DNA from: Annulohypoxylon bovei var. microspora
Lineage: Eukaryota; Ascomycota; Sordariomycetes; Xylariales; Hypoxylaceae
Length of the DNA: 64,000 bases
Direction: 5' to 3'
Assembly: GCA_022836615.1 (NCBI GenBank)
Contig: MU405365.1
Location: 25,002-89,001 of the forward strand
Positions 9,624 to 21,071 of this stretch are shown here, in pieces. The position numbers and the translations under genes are program-made. Under the pieces are notes generated by a model. That model was not told where the DNA came from, ran no database searches, and saw only the letters and a program-made list of their open reading frames with translations. Position 1 is the first letter of the stretch. Every line of letters starts with the position of its first letter.

Positions 9624-11104
9624 ATGAATCAATCAAATGCCGAAACTGATTACTGGGCCGATCGGAGAGCCCTTGAAGCTGCCAAAGAAGTATGAGCCAG
9701 ATGCGAAGTCCATTTTTAATACGAAACTTGGTCTCATTAACCGTTATTGTTAGGCGAAAATAAAAGATCAATTGGTTATAAAACTAAAAGATAACCGTGT
9801 GCTCTCAGACGAGAAAATGGGTCAGTTCAAGCACGACGTGGTCAAGCACTTCAAGGAACATCGATGGATAGGACAGGATCGACAGCTTGAGTTGGACCAA
9901 GAATATGATAGAATCTCTTTACATTTTTTCGTCCCTGCCATTATAAATTATATGGAAAATCATGTTCCAAATCACCTCTGCATTCAAATTTTTGAAGATG
10001 TCCTGTCAGCCATTCCACTCAAACAGGAAGAGCCAACTCGAACTGAACCCACCCTGCGAGAGAACCCGGAGACACCCTTTTCTGCATCTAGAGCGGTAGG
10101 TCGTTCGGTTTTTATTTTAATCCATACATCGAATGTTAATTAATTATAAGGAGCCCCGGTTTATCAAATCCAATGCCCAATTGATCGATGCCCTCGCTTC
10201 TGCAATTAACTTAGAACCCGGGAGAGCGATTTCGATTCGTGGAAGCATTACTTGGGCAGACTCAGTCTCAGGCGGGAAGCATTATACGTCAGGGATGTAC
10301 AATCTAGGATATGGAATTGTTAGTGGTGGCCGGCTCGGCCGCGACCATATGCTGAGTGACGTGCCTAACCACTACGCCAGAGATCGTCTGATGGACTACA
10401 TCAACACTCAGCTCGAAGAAGACCAACGAGAGCGCGCACGTCTAGCTGTGTTCTCCGACCTTAGCCCCGCCGAGATTGGGCAATATTCGGTCCTCGTTAT
10501 GCAGATGATGGAGAAGATCAGACCAAAGACTGATGCGGAGCTAATAGCACTAGTCGCCGGTGATAAACCCATCAAAACCGATCAGGAAAGGGCGCGCGTG
10601 TTACAACAAGGGTCTGCTCTAGAAGATGTCTATCAACGCGTTGACCTGACGCCCAAACCAGGGTTTGCTACTCGAACGTACGACCGCCCGGGACCGATCA
10701 TTTACTCAGTAGCCGAGCTAGGTCTAAGGGAGCTCACTCCAGCAGAACGGGACCTAGACCCCGGCACGGATATTGATAGGGACTGCGACCAGATTCGGGC
10801 CATGATCGCTATTTTCGCGAATAGAAAGGAGGGGGCAGTTGACCAATTCCGCTTGACGCTAGGGCAGATCGACCGTAAAGACTTGACTACCTTTCTATGT
10901 AAGGACGGACCCAAGAAGGGCAACAGGACAATTTTCCAGCTTGCCTGGGAGTTCTTTAAAAGGCGCGAGATTCTCGGTTTGCCGTTGACAGATACTCCAG
11001 ATAACGGTAACGTCCTCCAAGAATGCGATACCAATACCGGGAAACGCTCAAGCGCTGAGGGGGATGACGGTAACACCAGGGGGAAGCGCACGAGGAGATC
11101 ATGA
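9624..11104 (+). CDS. Unknown protein, 3 exons, basic C-terminus
   Basis: Reconstructed as join(9624..9689, 9754..10095, 10151..11104), 453 aa. Both introns (9690-9753, donor GTATGA; 10096-10150, donor GTAGGT) are phase 0 and restore one open frame: MNQSNAETDYWADRRALEAA, then AKIKDQLVIKLKD, then EPRFIKSNAQLIDAL. I do not recognise the family. The middle region has a glycine-rich stretch (SGGKHYTSGMYNLGYG) followed by charged helices. The C-terminus is hydrophilic and ends GKRTRRS, with a second basic patch (GKRSS) about 15 residues earlier, which could be a bipartite nuclear signal. No signal peptide or membrane segment. Gene reality is well supported by the splice reconstruction; function is unknown. 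Confidence 0.72.
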
Positions 11105-11399
11105 TCGGATGGCCGTCCAAGGTATGAGGAAAGTTGTTACTGTGCTAACTATTTAGGCATAGGGTGTTACTGTACTAGACAATAGAGTATGTACGATACA
11201 GCTGCAAAGCTAATTGTAAATCAGATGGTTTTCTTTACTTCCGGCAGACTTGGCAGTTCTTCAGATCTGGTTAATTATACACCTAGGCTCTATCGGTGGA
11301 ATACAACTTTTCTGTCTACATGGCCATAATACCGGATTCGGCGATATGAGGAGGGGGACTATCTTCAATTAGATTTCAAGGGCGATGCCTCGCAAACGT

Positions 11400-12398
11400 T
11401 TAAGCTTCCGGTTTTACATCTGTGCTCTTAGCCACCTCTTCCCACTCCTCGCAGATTTTTAACGTCTCCTCACATTTTCCCTTAATCTTCTCCCACCCAT
11501 CAGTCCCTAGCGGCACTCGTAGCGGTACCGTCTTCCCCGCCGCCACACCGGTCCCCTTGACTAGATCAATCATCCGATCGACGGCTTTGTCGGGGTCTCC
11601 AGGTTCGTTATCTACCACGCCAGCCAAGTAATCATGCGCAACCTTGTTGAAACCGCCATAATCAGTCTGGTTGCGCAGAGGCGCGAAGTTGACATTACGA
11701 AATACGCGCGTGCCGAAGTAGCCGGGCTCCACGATTAGAATCTTGATGTCTGGCGCTATGTATGCAAGCTCCTTTGCAAGGCATTCGGCCATTCCTGACG
11801 CATTTATTTGACGTTAACTTCTCTTTCTACATCAATTAAACGTAGAACGGAGTGTGAGGTTCACATACCCTCAAGAGCGAATTTCGACGCGCAGTATCCT
11901 GATGCGCCAGGATCACCGTACCATCCCGCTTGAGAACTCATGTAAAGTAGTGTTCCCTTTCCCTTCGCACGCAGCTTAGGGAGAATTGCCTGAGTAATGT
12001 GAAAGGGGCCGAAGAAGTTGGTCTTCATAACATTCTCCATTTCTTCCGGGCTATCCATTACCCTTATGTTAAACCATAGCCATCGACTTAGGATGTATCA
12101 CAAACACTTACCTTAGTTCCTCAAGAGCGCCACTCAGAATATAGCCGGCATTATTGACGACGATGTCAATTCCATCCGGGAATAAGCCCCACGCATGCTC
12201 TACCTTGGCCCGGATGACATCGGAAGGCATAGAAACATCGAGGTCAAGGATTTCCGCGCCGGTGTCCTTGAGGTGAGCTAGCTTCGTTTCAGCCGAGCGA
12301 CCAGTCGCAATTACGTTATCCCCCGCGACCCGGAGCTTCCGAACGAAGAGCTCGCCGAAGCCGCTAGAGCAGCCGGTTATCAGCCAGGTTTGAGGCAT
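11400..12398 (-). CDS. Short-chain dehydrogenase/reductase (classical SDR), 3 exons
   Basis: NAD(P)-dependent oxidoreductase. On the minus strand the exons are 12398-12112, 12062-11869 and 11794-11400, giving 291 aa. The introns are 49 and 74 nt with GTAAGT and GTATGT donors, and splicing restores ALEELRVMDSPEEMENV and FALEGMAECLAKEL. Motifs: cofactor-binding TGCSSGFG (residues 8-15), NNAG (82-85), catalytic Ser in YMSSQ (138/139), and Y152-x3-K156 in GYCASK. Arg34 after the second strand (ATGR) suggests NADP(H) preference. The sequence resembles fungal oxidoreductases of the retinol-dehydrogenase-like kind; the substrate is unknown. The reading is intact, with no missing catalytic residue. 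Confidence 0.93.
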
Positions 12399-13308
12399 CT
12401 CGACTATAGTCGCACTAGTTAATGTGATACTTGGAATAATGAGTCAGGTGCTATTTTTCGAGAATATGAATGTATCAGATCATTCAGCTAGGCGGCTACC
12501 CAGCTCGATTTAAATGTCATGACCCACCAGGTTGGAGTGCGAGTGCCCAACATTAGACGCACGTCGGACTATCGTCCACCCTACTATCAAGTGGATTACC
12601 GGACGCCTTGAGACAGCATAATTAGTTTGTGTCACAAGTAACCTGGTAACCAATAATAGGTCTTACCTTCCAGCATTGGCGCAAATCGGCTTCAATTACT
12701 TCCCATCTGACTCCCTGCTCCACCACGTCCGCAATAGGCGGTGCACTGACTACGCCGTGTCTCCGCAGAAGGAGCGGTGGGTCCGATTCCTCCGCCGTTT
12801 ATTTCCCGGCCGGGGGAGCCGCCTTGGCGACTGCGATGCAGCTTGTCGAGAAATGGCTCGGCTTTACCCCAAGAGCATAATAATAAGAATAAGCAGAGGA
12901 ATATTCGAAAACTACCTAGGTACTCATCAACTTAGACTTTAGAACTAAAAGTTAAGTCGTCTTCTCTTTCAGAAACACAGTTGATGTGCAACCTGCCAAT
13001 AGGGACAAAGGAAACCAACAGGTATACAATTATATCCGTAAACCTTGAAGACATACAAAATATGTGCTACTAAATCAAGCACAAAGGCTTTGAGTTAAAT
13101 AGCAACCATAACCAAGCCTTTTGTTAGGTTGATTGTTTCCATTATTTATTTCTTTGGGAATAAGAATACAATGTAATTCGGAATTCATATAACATAGCTC
13201 TCGGTCTACGACTTTCTAGAAACACATCTCAATTCAACTAGATTTTATTTTCCGATTATCGCATCTAAAACGAAAAAATTCATTCTTCATTTGCATAAAC
13301 TGATTAAA
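12399..13308. other. Intergenic with a GC-rich possible gene relic
   Basis: Most of this is AT-rich promoter-like DNA, but about 12670-12870 is clearly GC-richer and coding-like in several frames. One plus frame ends with AVYFPAGGAALATAMQLVEK-like sequence and then a stop near 12880; a minus frame is open over about 45 codons on either side of a single stop. Neither gives a recognisable complete protein. TACCTAGGTA occurs at 12913-12922. Best described as a possible degenerate gene fragment. Confidence 0.3.
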
Positions 13309-13872
13309 ATGGAAACTACTCAAGGGACCCGTCCGACTCATCAATCTCTCCCGAAACTCACGATCCCGACGGGAAGGTATAAGCCAGAACCAGAAGAAAT
13401 AACGACAAGACGTGTGGCAGGCTTCCTAGACTTCTGTCGAAAGCACAAGAAGGCGCCAATCACACGGCTCCCTTCTATCCCCCTCATTCCTCCCCCGACC
13501 ATGTCCGACTCAGACTCAGACACAGTTGCGACTAAGGATGAAACCAAGGACAAAGACTGTAAGAGTATAGAGAAGGAGCTAGCAGACCTCGCTGTTGATA
13601 GCCCACTTGACACTCTCGCATTTACGGAAAATGAGTGGGAAGTTCTGGAAGCCAAAAAGGCAGAGTACGAAAACGCCAAGGCAGAACACACAGAGTCAAT
13701 CTTAGAGATGCAGGCTGATCCGAAAGACCGCAGGTTGATACAGAGATGTAAGCACTGGAGACTAGCTAGGGAACGTCTGAACTTAGAGATGTCTCTAATT
13801 TGGGAACGTAGGGAAATTCGTAGAAATTTCAGGAGGGATGCTAACCATCCTAAAGGTATTGAAAATTGGTGA
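13309..13872 (+). CDS. Unknown 187-aa protein, acidic/coiled-coil
   Basis: Intronless ORF starting at AAAATGGAAAC (13309); a longer reading would need a TTG start. Residues 1-65 are proline- and basic-rich (KLTIPTGRYKPEPEE, SIPLIPPPT). They are followed by a Ser/Asp tract (MSDSDSDT) and an acidic region. From about residue 105 a helical, charged segment runs to the end (ENEWEVLEAKKAEYENAKAE, then RLARERLNLEMSLIWERRE), likely coiled coil. No family recognised, no signal peptide. Composition and length support a real gene moderately. Confidence 0.55.
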   Translation: METTQGTRPTHQSLPKLTIPTGRYKPEPEEITTRRVAGFLDFCRKHKKAPITRLPSIPLIPPPTMSDSDSDTVATKDETKDKDCKSIEKELADLAVDSPLDTLAFTENEWEVLEAKKAEYENAKAEHTESILEMQADPKDRRLIQRCKHWRLARERLNLEMSLIWERREIRRNFRRDANHPKGIENW

Positions 13873-14366
13873 GAGGTAAGTACGGTGGGTCAGTCAGGGG
13901 TAAGTAGGTAAGTACTACGATGAAAGCCTTAGGTTGAACTGATGACCGCGGGCGGTATTCTCTTCTTACCAGGCTTCAAGTGTCATGATAGAACTAGTAA
14001 AATGCACGGGTATAAAAAGATAAGAATTCTTGAGTAATCTTCCGCTGTTTAGGTACTTTCCACGTAAATCTAATGAAGCATGAAAAATTACCTCTGAATA
14101 GATCAACTGAATCATGGTTAGAAACAGTAAATGAGTGTATTGTTACTGGACATATGAGTACGATCACAAACCTCTCTATATATGGTCACTTGTTACACAA
14201 CAGTGAGTTGTTCACAACATAGATATATTTGAAGTCTAAAGCCGTCGATATGTCCACTCTCCTTTCAACTCACAAAGGTACTTGAAATCCTATTAACACA
14301 ATTTCAAACTTCATCTTAACAATATTCAATCCGATCAATAACTCCAATAAACTAGAACAAGTCATA
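13873..14366. other. Intergenic, no gene seen
   Basis: Spacer between two plus-strand genes of similar disordered character. No feature beyond simple AT-rich sequence. Confidence 0.5.
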
Positions 14367-15071
14367 ATGTCGAACCAAGATAAGCCAAGAATCCACCGAA
14401 AGCCGGTACCAGTAAGACTCCCTAGCCCCCCGAGATATGACAGCGACGAGGAGATGTTTGAAGAGCGCATGGAAAAGATGAGGGGTCATAAGATAACCGA
14501 TGGTCAGTTGAGGCGTAATAAGACACTGCCATCGATTCATGTCACCCCTCCTTACTCGTACGATTCTAACCCCGAAGTCCCTTCAGTACCAACTAGGCAA
14601 CCGCCACCAGCCCCTCCGAGTTCGCAATATCAACAACCATCTAACCGTCCGGCCGGTGTACTGAGCCAGCAAGATAGACCTCGAGGTGAGAATGATAAGC
14701 CACGTCGCCCATTGACGCCCAATACGGTAAGATGGCCCTTCTTGGACAGTGACAATGAACAAGAGCCAACCCCGGAATTCCCGGCGGTGCCCCTACCGGA
14801 GGCGCCTCTTCGCAGAAGAGGAGCCATCCGCCGGGGAAGCTTAACGCCCTCGAGCAGTCCAGGTAGGCCTCCCCATACCCCTACCGACGAGGAACGCGAC
14901 GTGTTGAGCCCGCTCGGTCATATCTCCCGCAACCCTCTAAGCGCTTCGCAGAGGCGCGCCCGACGTGGGAGAGACGTGAACCGTGAAGAAAAGGCTCAAT
15001 CGTGGTACCCCGGTGACGACGAGGCTATCGCCGTCAAGACCGTGTTGGAAACCACGAGACCAAAGCGTTAA
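14367..15071 (+). CDS. Disordered Pro/Arg/Ser-rich protein; may extend to 15326
   Basis: ORF of 234 aa with the start context ATAATGTCGA. The protein is low complexity and probably disordered: KPVPVRLPSPPRYDSDEEM near the start, repeated SPP/TPP-like motifs, and an RRRGAIRRG basic patch near residue 155. No fold recognised. The stop TAA (15069-15071) is followed at once by TGA, and then the same frame stays open to 15326 with coding-like sequence (RRPFDEPAPPNVADEL). A 75-nt candidate intron at 15013-15087 (weak GTGACG donor, branch-like GTTAAT, ACACAG acceptor) would remove both stops and give 294 aa. I annotate the shorter form because the donor is poor. Confidence 0.55.
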   Translation: MSNQDKPRIHRKPVPVRLPSPPRYDSDEEMFEERMEKMRGHKITDGQLRRNKTLPSIHVTPPYSYDSNPEVPSVPTRQPPPAPPSSQYQQPSNRPAGVLSQQDRPRGENDKPRRPLTPNTVRWPFLDSDNEQEPTPEFPAVPLPEAPLRRRGAIRRGSLTPSSSPGRPPHTPTDEERDVLSPLGHISRNPLSASQRRARRGRDVNREEKAQSWYPGDDEAIAVKTVLETTRPKR

Positions 15072-15865
15072 TGAGTATGTGACACAGGTGCCCGTCTCGG
15101 ATCTCGGCCCATGTACGTTCCCGTCATCTTGAGTCACCGGCCGGGAAAAGGCCGGTCGGACTCCGCACCGTCGCGCCCTAAGACCCCGATAGACTACGTA
15201 CGACGTCCGTTCGACGAACCCGCCCCACCGAACGTTGCGGACGAACTCCGAAATATGGGGCAGGGGCTCCGGAGGCCGGTTAAGGTCCACTTCATGGCCC
15301 CGGAGCAATTCCACCGAGGCAGTTGATCCGCATCGAAGGATCGTAGGCGATTAGTGAGCACTTAAGTAAGTCTACTCACTGTTTTGATATTTAACTTAGA
15401 ATGGGATGAAAGCACTCATACGTGAAACATAACTAGAAGTTCTAGGAACCTGATCTCCTTTTACACTACTTGGGGATAAGCTTGTTTTTTCTATTATTCT
15501 GGTATGCGTTTCCTTATTACTCTAATTTAGATTGTAATCATTAATAGATATTTAAAATAAATATTTTCCTTGCGTAGCAAATTTTAGCTCTTATTAATAA
15601 ATAAGGACTTGTAAAGTCTCGAAAATGTCTCCGACAGCGGAAAGTAAATAGAGTATGCATCATCTCAAACAAGTAATAAGCCACCGTCACCTACGACTCC
15701 CGGCAGCTGAATTCCAATTGGTCGAGAATAGCTGCAGATTGTTCAAGTCAGGTGAGCAGTATTTTACATGAAAACATCCGCATGCATAATGTATTCGCAT
15801 CCTTGCTCCTTGCTCATGGCGAACGATTAATGGTCGTAGCCTTTCACCTTTAGTTTCACTAAAAC

Positions 15866-16293
15866 CAGCGCTTGGATTAGGCCAGGCTCAAAACTAGCCT
15901 GAATCAGTCAAGTCAGGTCAGGCCCAGTCAGTTTTCGGTTTTTTATGAACTGGTCAAATCAGTTCGTTGACTGACAAGCCATCAGGCTAAAATACAGAAA
16001 ATTTTTGAAAATACCCACTCTTTTACGTGTTTTAATTGGTGTTTAAGTACCTACTTTTTATTATTGATTAGTCATATATTAGTAATCAATTCTTTTTTTT
16101 TTTATCGATAAGATTATTATTATTATTATTATGTTCCACTTTTCTTTCGAATTTGATCAGTTTAATTGATTGAACTGGTTGGTTCAGTTCATTGCTTCTA
16201 ACTAGCCAATCAAACCAATTCATTGCTTCTAACTAACCAATCAAACCAGTTCATTGCTTCAAGCCTGATTGGCCTGGCCTGATCCAAGCGCTG
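15866..16293. mobile_element. Non-autonomous hAT-like element (MITE), 428 bp
   Basis: Inverted ends start CAGCGCTTGGATYAGGCCAG on both strands (at 15866 and, reversed, at 16293). The element is flanked on each side by an identical 8-bp ACTAAAAC (15858-15865 and 16294-16301). An 8-bp target duplication and CAGCG-type ends are hallmarks of the hAT superfamily. There is no transposase ORF, so it would be mobilised in trans. The interior has a (TTA)n tract and a 31-bp tandem repeat. Confidence 0.85.
16188..16263. repeat. 31-bp tandem repeat inside the hAT-like MITE
   Basis: Two full copies and one partial copy of a unit beginning TTCATTGCTTCTAACTA, starting at 16188, 16219 and 16250. The two full copies differ mainly by G/A transitions. 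It is next to the right inverted repeat, a common place for subterminal repeats that bind hAT transposases. Confidence 0.75.
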
Positions 16294-17168
16294 ACTAAAA
16301 CGGTGTCCCGACATCACACATCTCACTTCTCAAACGCTCCTAGTTACCTAGCCACATTGATCTACGATACTGTAAGAATCCACACAATCTTGAGAGTACC
16401 TGGGTATCTATGTAGGTAATATCTCTACCATTTAAAGAACAAATTAAACAACTGCGATAGGAAGCGCCAATTTAATCGCCCACCCTCGATTCAACGAATG
16501 ATTCTACACGCGACACCTAAAACTTCACCAACTCATCCGCGAGCGGCTACAGCAGGGCGAATTAGCCTAAAACTTATGAGGATATAATTGGTTTAATAAA
16601 CGCGATCAGACCCTACTATACCTTAGCAGGATTCCCGTTCCGAACTTTATCATCGACGTTGCATCAAAGCTCCAATTTGAAGCGTAGCGGCGCTTCCGCT
16701 GTTAGAGTATCATGATAGAATTATATGTCATTCTTTATTCGCCAAGCTAGGTAGATGCCAATAACTATTTTTTCTCTATAGAAGGTAGTTTCCTAAGTTA
16801 GACCGGCGCAATACCTCCATCCCATCAACTATGTAGTAGTTATCTGCAAACGGGGCTTAACAAGCAGAATACTATTCACATGACCTAATGGTAATCTCGG
16901 CTAACCGGAATTTAAATGCAGTTCTCGTCCAACGGTGCCGGCGAGCTCTACTATTAGTTACCCACCTATGTAGGTAGTTAAGGGAATTAAATTGGTAACA
17001 GTATCTACGTTGATAATCGACATTGATAATCGGCATAATCTTAGGAACAATGGACATAGCTAACTTCCAAAGCCTTACACCCTCTTCGTATTTCTAGTAG
17101 GAGACGGTAGAGATCCTTGGGTATTCAGGTATATGGTCCAATCAATGGATATATCAAATATGCACATG

Positions 17169-17203
17169 GTTGTTTCAAATGTTTCAAATGTTTCGTTTGT
17201 TTC
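17169..17203. repeat. Short 9-bp tandem tract
   Basis: Degenerate 9-mers of the form GTTTCAAAT repeated about four times. A similar-period tract occurs at about 25720-25805. Confidence 0.5.
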
Positions 17204-18230
17204 AACCCGTTACACAGCTCTAATGTTACCTACATACCTAAGTTAAATAGCAGGTATACTATATTTCTCAGGCAAAGTTTTTACCCCCGCACAGATCACC
17301 ATGTAAGACTTAAGCCACTCAGCACCGAACGATCAGCATAACTACCTCTTAGCAAGCCATTCAGAAAGGGGTAATCTAAGAGAATCCGTATATGGCCCGT
17401 GCAGAGCGTTGAATCTTTGCTTGAGAAATATAGTACTGGATTTCTCGTATTTCTCACCGTCCACTCACGAGATCGAGCCATTGCCATTGGCGTCTCCATC
17501 TGTAATCGAAATCCTCCTCGTCGAGAAGACTTGCTGCTATCAGGCCAATAGTGAGGCCTGTTTACACGACTTAAGTGTCTGAATACCTGACTGCATAGGC
17601 TTAGCCGCATACATCCGGAAGTATCACTAAAATACCATGAGCTCATTAACGCTACATCACATTCGAGTTGCAGCTGCTGGGGCCTCAACACCATAACGCT
17701 GTCAATGGGGATTATGGGCCTCGCGCCTCAGATTCTCTTCACATAAATGCACACCTTACCTAGACCTGTAAACAAACCTCGTTCTAATTTTAAATTCGTT
17801 TTATTATCATAGCTTGACGACATTTCGAGTATGCCAGCCCAACATACTAGGCCAATAAGCATATTCTATACTCGACTAACCATCCGTATTCACACCTACT
17901 CAGCTAGACATCTGCTTTCAATTATATTTGGCATTCATAGAATTGGACAACAATTACCTCCATCATTTTATGTTATACCCCATATTAGCCACATCAAATA
18001 AATCTGAAATTAGCAACCTGGACTATCACTTGAATAGGTGCGATCTAAGAATTTATATGTCCGCCTCCTTCAAAGGGCTGTGGGGTCCATTACAGGCTCA
18101 CGGTCTTTCTGCAGCTTCAGCCTTACCCCAAAATAGTTTCTAATTTATTATCACAGGTAGTTCACTGCATTGGTACAAATCCCTGCGGCTGTAATGCACC
18201 AAAGGGAAACAGCGCCAGACAGATAGTGAG

Positions 18231-18950
18231 ATGTCCAATGGGTCGGGCTCCCTTAGGGAGACAGCTCAATTGGATAGCCATTTCAATCATTGGAATGCTG
18301 GAAGTGATTCGGAATTTTTCGAAGATATAGAATGGGATTATGGCCATGGATCTTTCGATCTTGGTGTATCGATGCCGCCTACAACCCCACTAGCAGACTC
18401 CCAGCGGACAACGGATGCCGCGTGGTCAGTTAATGTCCCGGCTAACGCCGATTGGGGCGGCTGGGACGAGTCAGCGGCAACTCTAACCTCATTTACTAGT
18501 GGTCCTAGCCAGGTCCAGGGCACTTTAATAGGGGAGGTTCGTAACGATTTACCGGCTAACTACGGGGTAAACATTGAGGGTTACGCACTCAGCCCTACTC
18601 AATCAACGTCCGTGTCATCACCATTGCCGCCTATCAATAGCCCCAAACGTCAACACTGCGAGATATGTAACAAATCATTTACCAAGAAGAACGATTTAAC
18701 CCGACATCGCAAGTCTGTTCACGAGAGTAACGACCCAAAGAACCGATGCGCCTGCGGATACGAGCAAATCCGTAAGGATAACTATAAACGTCATGTGAGA
18801 AATTGCAAGAAGGATAACGGGTATTACAGATGCAAGTGCAACAAGGAGCATGTTGGAAAACAGGCCCACTTGAATCATGTACACCACTGCACGACTGGAT
18901 TTCATGGTTCCGTTGGTCGACCAAAGCTGAACGATGCTACGACTTTATAA
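18231..18950 (+). CDS. C2H2-type zinc-finger protein, three fingers
   Basis: Intronless 239-aa protein, probably a nuclear DNA-binding factor. Residues 1-135 are acidic and Ser/Thr/Pro-rich (a possible activation region: SDSEFFEDIEWDYG). Finger 1 is a canonical C2H2: C143-x2-C146-x12-H159-x4-H164. It is followed by two atypical fingers with a C-x-C start and C-terminal Cys: C173-A-C175...H188-x3-C192 and C201-K-C203...H216-x3-C220. This C2H2 plus C2HC, C2HC arrangement is seen in a group of fungal-specific zinc-finger proteins. The basic C-terminus includes GRPKLND, an AT-hook-like GRP. No target can be inferred. Confidence 0.85.
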   Translation: MSNGSGSLRETAQLDSHFNHWNAGSDSEFFEDIEWDYGHGSFDLGVSMPPTTPLADSQRTTDAAWSVNVPANADWGGWDESAATLTSFTSGPSQVQGTLIGEVRNDLPANYGVNIEGYALSPTQSTSVSSPLPPINSPKRQHCEICNKSFTKKNDLTRHRKSVHESNDPKNRCACGYEQIRKDNYKRHVRNCKKDNGYYRCKCNKEHVGKQAHLNHVHHCTTGFHGSVGRPKLNDATTL

Positions 18951-20403
18951 TTAAAAACCTAGGTACCTACCTACTCAACTAGATTCCATTTCTTCCCTTC
19001 GCCTTAAAGGCATTCACCCTCTTTTCCTTACCATTCTCTTACAAGATGGAGCTATTGTGTGGTGAAGGGCCTTGCATTTCAGTAATGTTGAAGAGATAAT
19101 ACTTAGCAGGATGTTATAATAGGTCTCTTTCTAACATATTCCCTTATTCTGCTTACTACAAGCCATTAATCTTCAAATAGAAGGTTGCGTACCTACTACT
19201 TACCTAGTTAGTCATCTAATTATATGAATCTATGAACTTTTTTTTTCTGACTTTCAATTGACTTGTATTGCATTTGCACCTGCTGGGCGGCCCGTCTTAA
19301 ACTACACACCATATTTTAGGATAGGTCACTGCCAACGATGGAGGTCATTAGGTAGTTTATGGCTGTCACAGAGTGAAAAATAGTAACAATAGGCTCGCCG
19401 CTGACTTGCTAGTAGGTAGGTAAACTAGGTACCTAGATCCTATGTATTGACACCTGAACCATTCCAAAAACTCCTGAGGTTGGCAGTCCTTTCATATAAG
19501 TTCACTGATGAGGCTAGTACCATCCCCTTTCCGCGCAGGGCTCGATGTCCTAGTTAGTCGCATAAAACACCAGGCGGTTTCTTCTACTCACATTAGAATT
19601 CCAGCAATCTTGCTATTTATCATTAAAGAGTAAAAGTAAATTATTATCTGTTATCTACCCCTACCTAAGTTAACATGAACATCTACCTAGGCTTTAGTAA
19701 CATACGACCCTTTGTCATAATAGTTGCTAATCTTTTATCCAATAATAGTTAAAAACCAGATCACTCGGTCTATATAAGGGGAGTCGGCGCTCTTGGGACA
19801 AGAGCAGAATGTTTTAAGGCCGATTTCACATTAAAGCTCTCTAAATTTAAAGTACCTAAGTAGTATTATATAAATATCTCCGCCGCGACAAATCTAACCT
19901 AATAAGCGACACCGCGGTATCAAACTAGTTATTTCACTGCAACGTATTTATGTCCTGAAGTAAGCAAGTACCTATCTAATAGGAAAATAAGATCGAGGCC
20001 GTTTTATTACTTTCATTTAATCAGTAATAAGACCAGTTAGGGTTGTTTGAGACCCATTCCTTTCACGAGGCCTATTACTCAAATTTTGAGGCCGGTTTCT
20101 ATGATTGCATCTAAGGGAATAATAACACGCTTTTTACACGGATTTACCTAATGAGGCCTCTTAAAACTATTCGAATAAGTCAAATAAATATTTATTTAAG
20201 CGACAGTTGTTGAAATGATAAACTAATGTGATAGTTGATAAAAGAAAGTCAATCACATGTGCTACCAAGTAAGACTTTAATGTCTTTCAAAGATACTTTA
20301 TATAAAGACGAGTAATGTGGCTTGTTGTTTTTGAAATCCGAGCAGCTTTTATTCTCTAGTTAAATTAAGTAACATATATGGATGTTTCCATATCAGGCTC
20401 ACG
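18951..20403. other. Intergenic, no gene seen
   Basis: AT-rich spacer with several near copies of the TAGGTACCTA-type palindrome (about 18957 and 19425). A TATATAAG box at 19771-19778 has no ORF behind it. No supportable gene. Confidence 0.5.
20299..20306 (+). promoter_or_regulatory. TATA box for the gene at 20404
   Basis: TATATAAA sits about 98 bp upstream of the proposed ATG at 20404, a normal distance for a TATA-containing fungal promoter. Assignment by position only. Confidence 0.4.
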
Positions 20404-21071
20404 ATGAGCGCAAAATCGTATATGGCTCATAAAGGAAAATCGAATAAATTATACCCGGAGGTGAGATCAATCTCTATGGTTGGCCCCCGTTGCAGAGGCT
20501 AATGTGTCCTCGGTGGAAGGGCTACCATGGGTACAAACACACTTCGAATCCAAATCAAGTGAACATACCATACGAAAGCCACATTGGTGCTTTTCTCCGA
20601 GGAAATAAACGTGTATATCTCATAGTATCACACTGTTGGGAAGATAGTGATCTATCCGTATACCACGTGGTAAATCTCGAAGGGGGGTATTACGAAGCGC
20701 AAGTGTTCGTAAAGTGTCTTCTACCTGTGGAGTTATACCTGTCACGTAAAAGGAGGATTCAGAGACTGAAGCGATCGGACAATTTGATAGAGGAATTCGA
20801 GTGGAATGACAAGAAAGTATTGGTGTCTCGCATCCCAGAAGAGGGTATCGGTAGACACCGGAATTGTCACCTCATTAAGCAAGCACGAGTGCGGAATGAG
20901 CTGTCGGATAATCAATTTCCCCCATTGCCGACGTCGAACGGATATCATATGGACGCCTGTCTCCAAGATATACGGCCTAACCGCAGACAATCATCCTATG
21001 CTGAAGCTGCCTTGATACAACAAAAAAAGACCTGTCCGAGTTGCCTAGTAAACTATGTCCAAGACAAATGA
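20404..21071 (+). CDS. Unknown protein, probably 2 exons
   Basis: Best model is join(20404..20460, 20520..21071), 202 aa. ATG at 20404 gives MSAKSYMAHKGKSNKLYPE. A 59-nt phase-0 intron (GTGAGA donor, GCTAATG branch, GGAAG end) joins GYHGYKHTSNPNQVNIPYE. The alternative is a single exon from ATG 20502. The main exon is clearly protein-like: RVYLIVSHCWEDSDLSVYH, GGYYEAQVFVKCLLPVELYL, then a basic stretch RKRRIQRLKRSDNLIEEF. The C-terminal part has a CPSC pair near the end and is otherwise polar. I recognise no family. No signal peptide. A TATA box lies at 20299. Confidence 0.5.

Larger units (their letters stand above)
15327..18230. other. Long intergenic region with an hAT-like MITE
   Basis: Contains the element at 15866-16293 and a 9-bp tandem tract near 17169. 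A minus-strand ORF of 132 codons at 17296-17694 and a plus ORF at 17928-18143 show no family features. I see no supportable gene here. Confidence 0.5.

Noticed and set aside
17296..17694. 132-codon minus-strand ORF
   Set aside because: No motif, and the composition does not stand out from the surrounding intergenic DNA.
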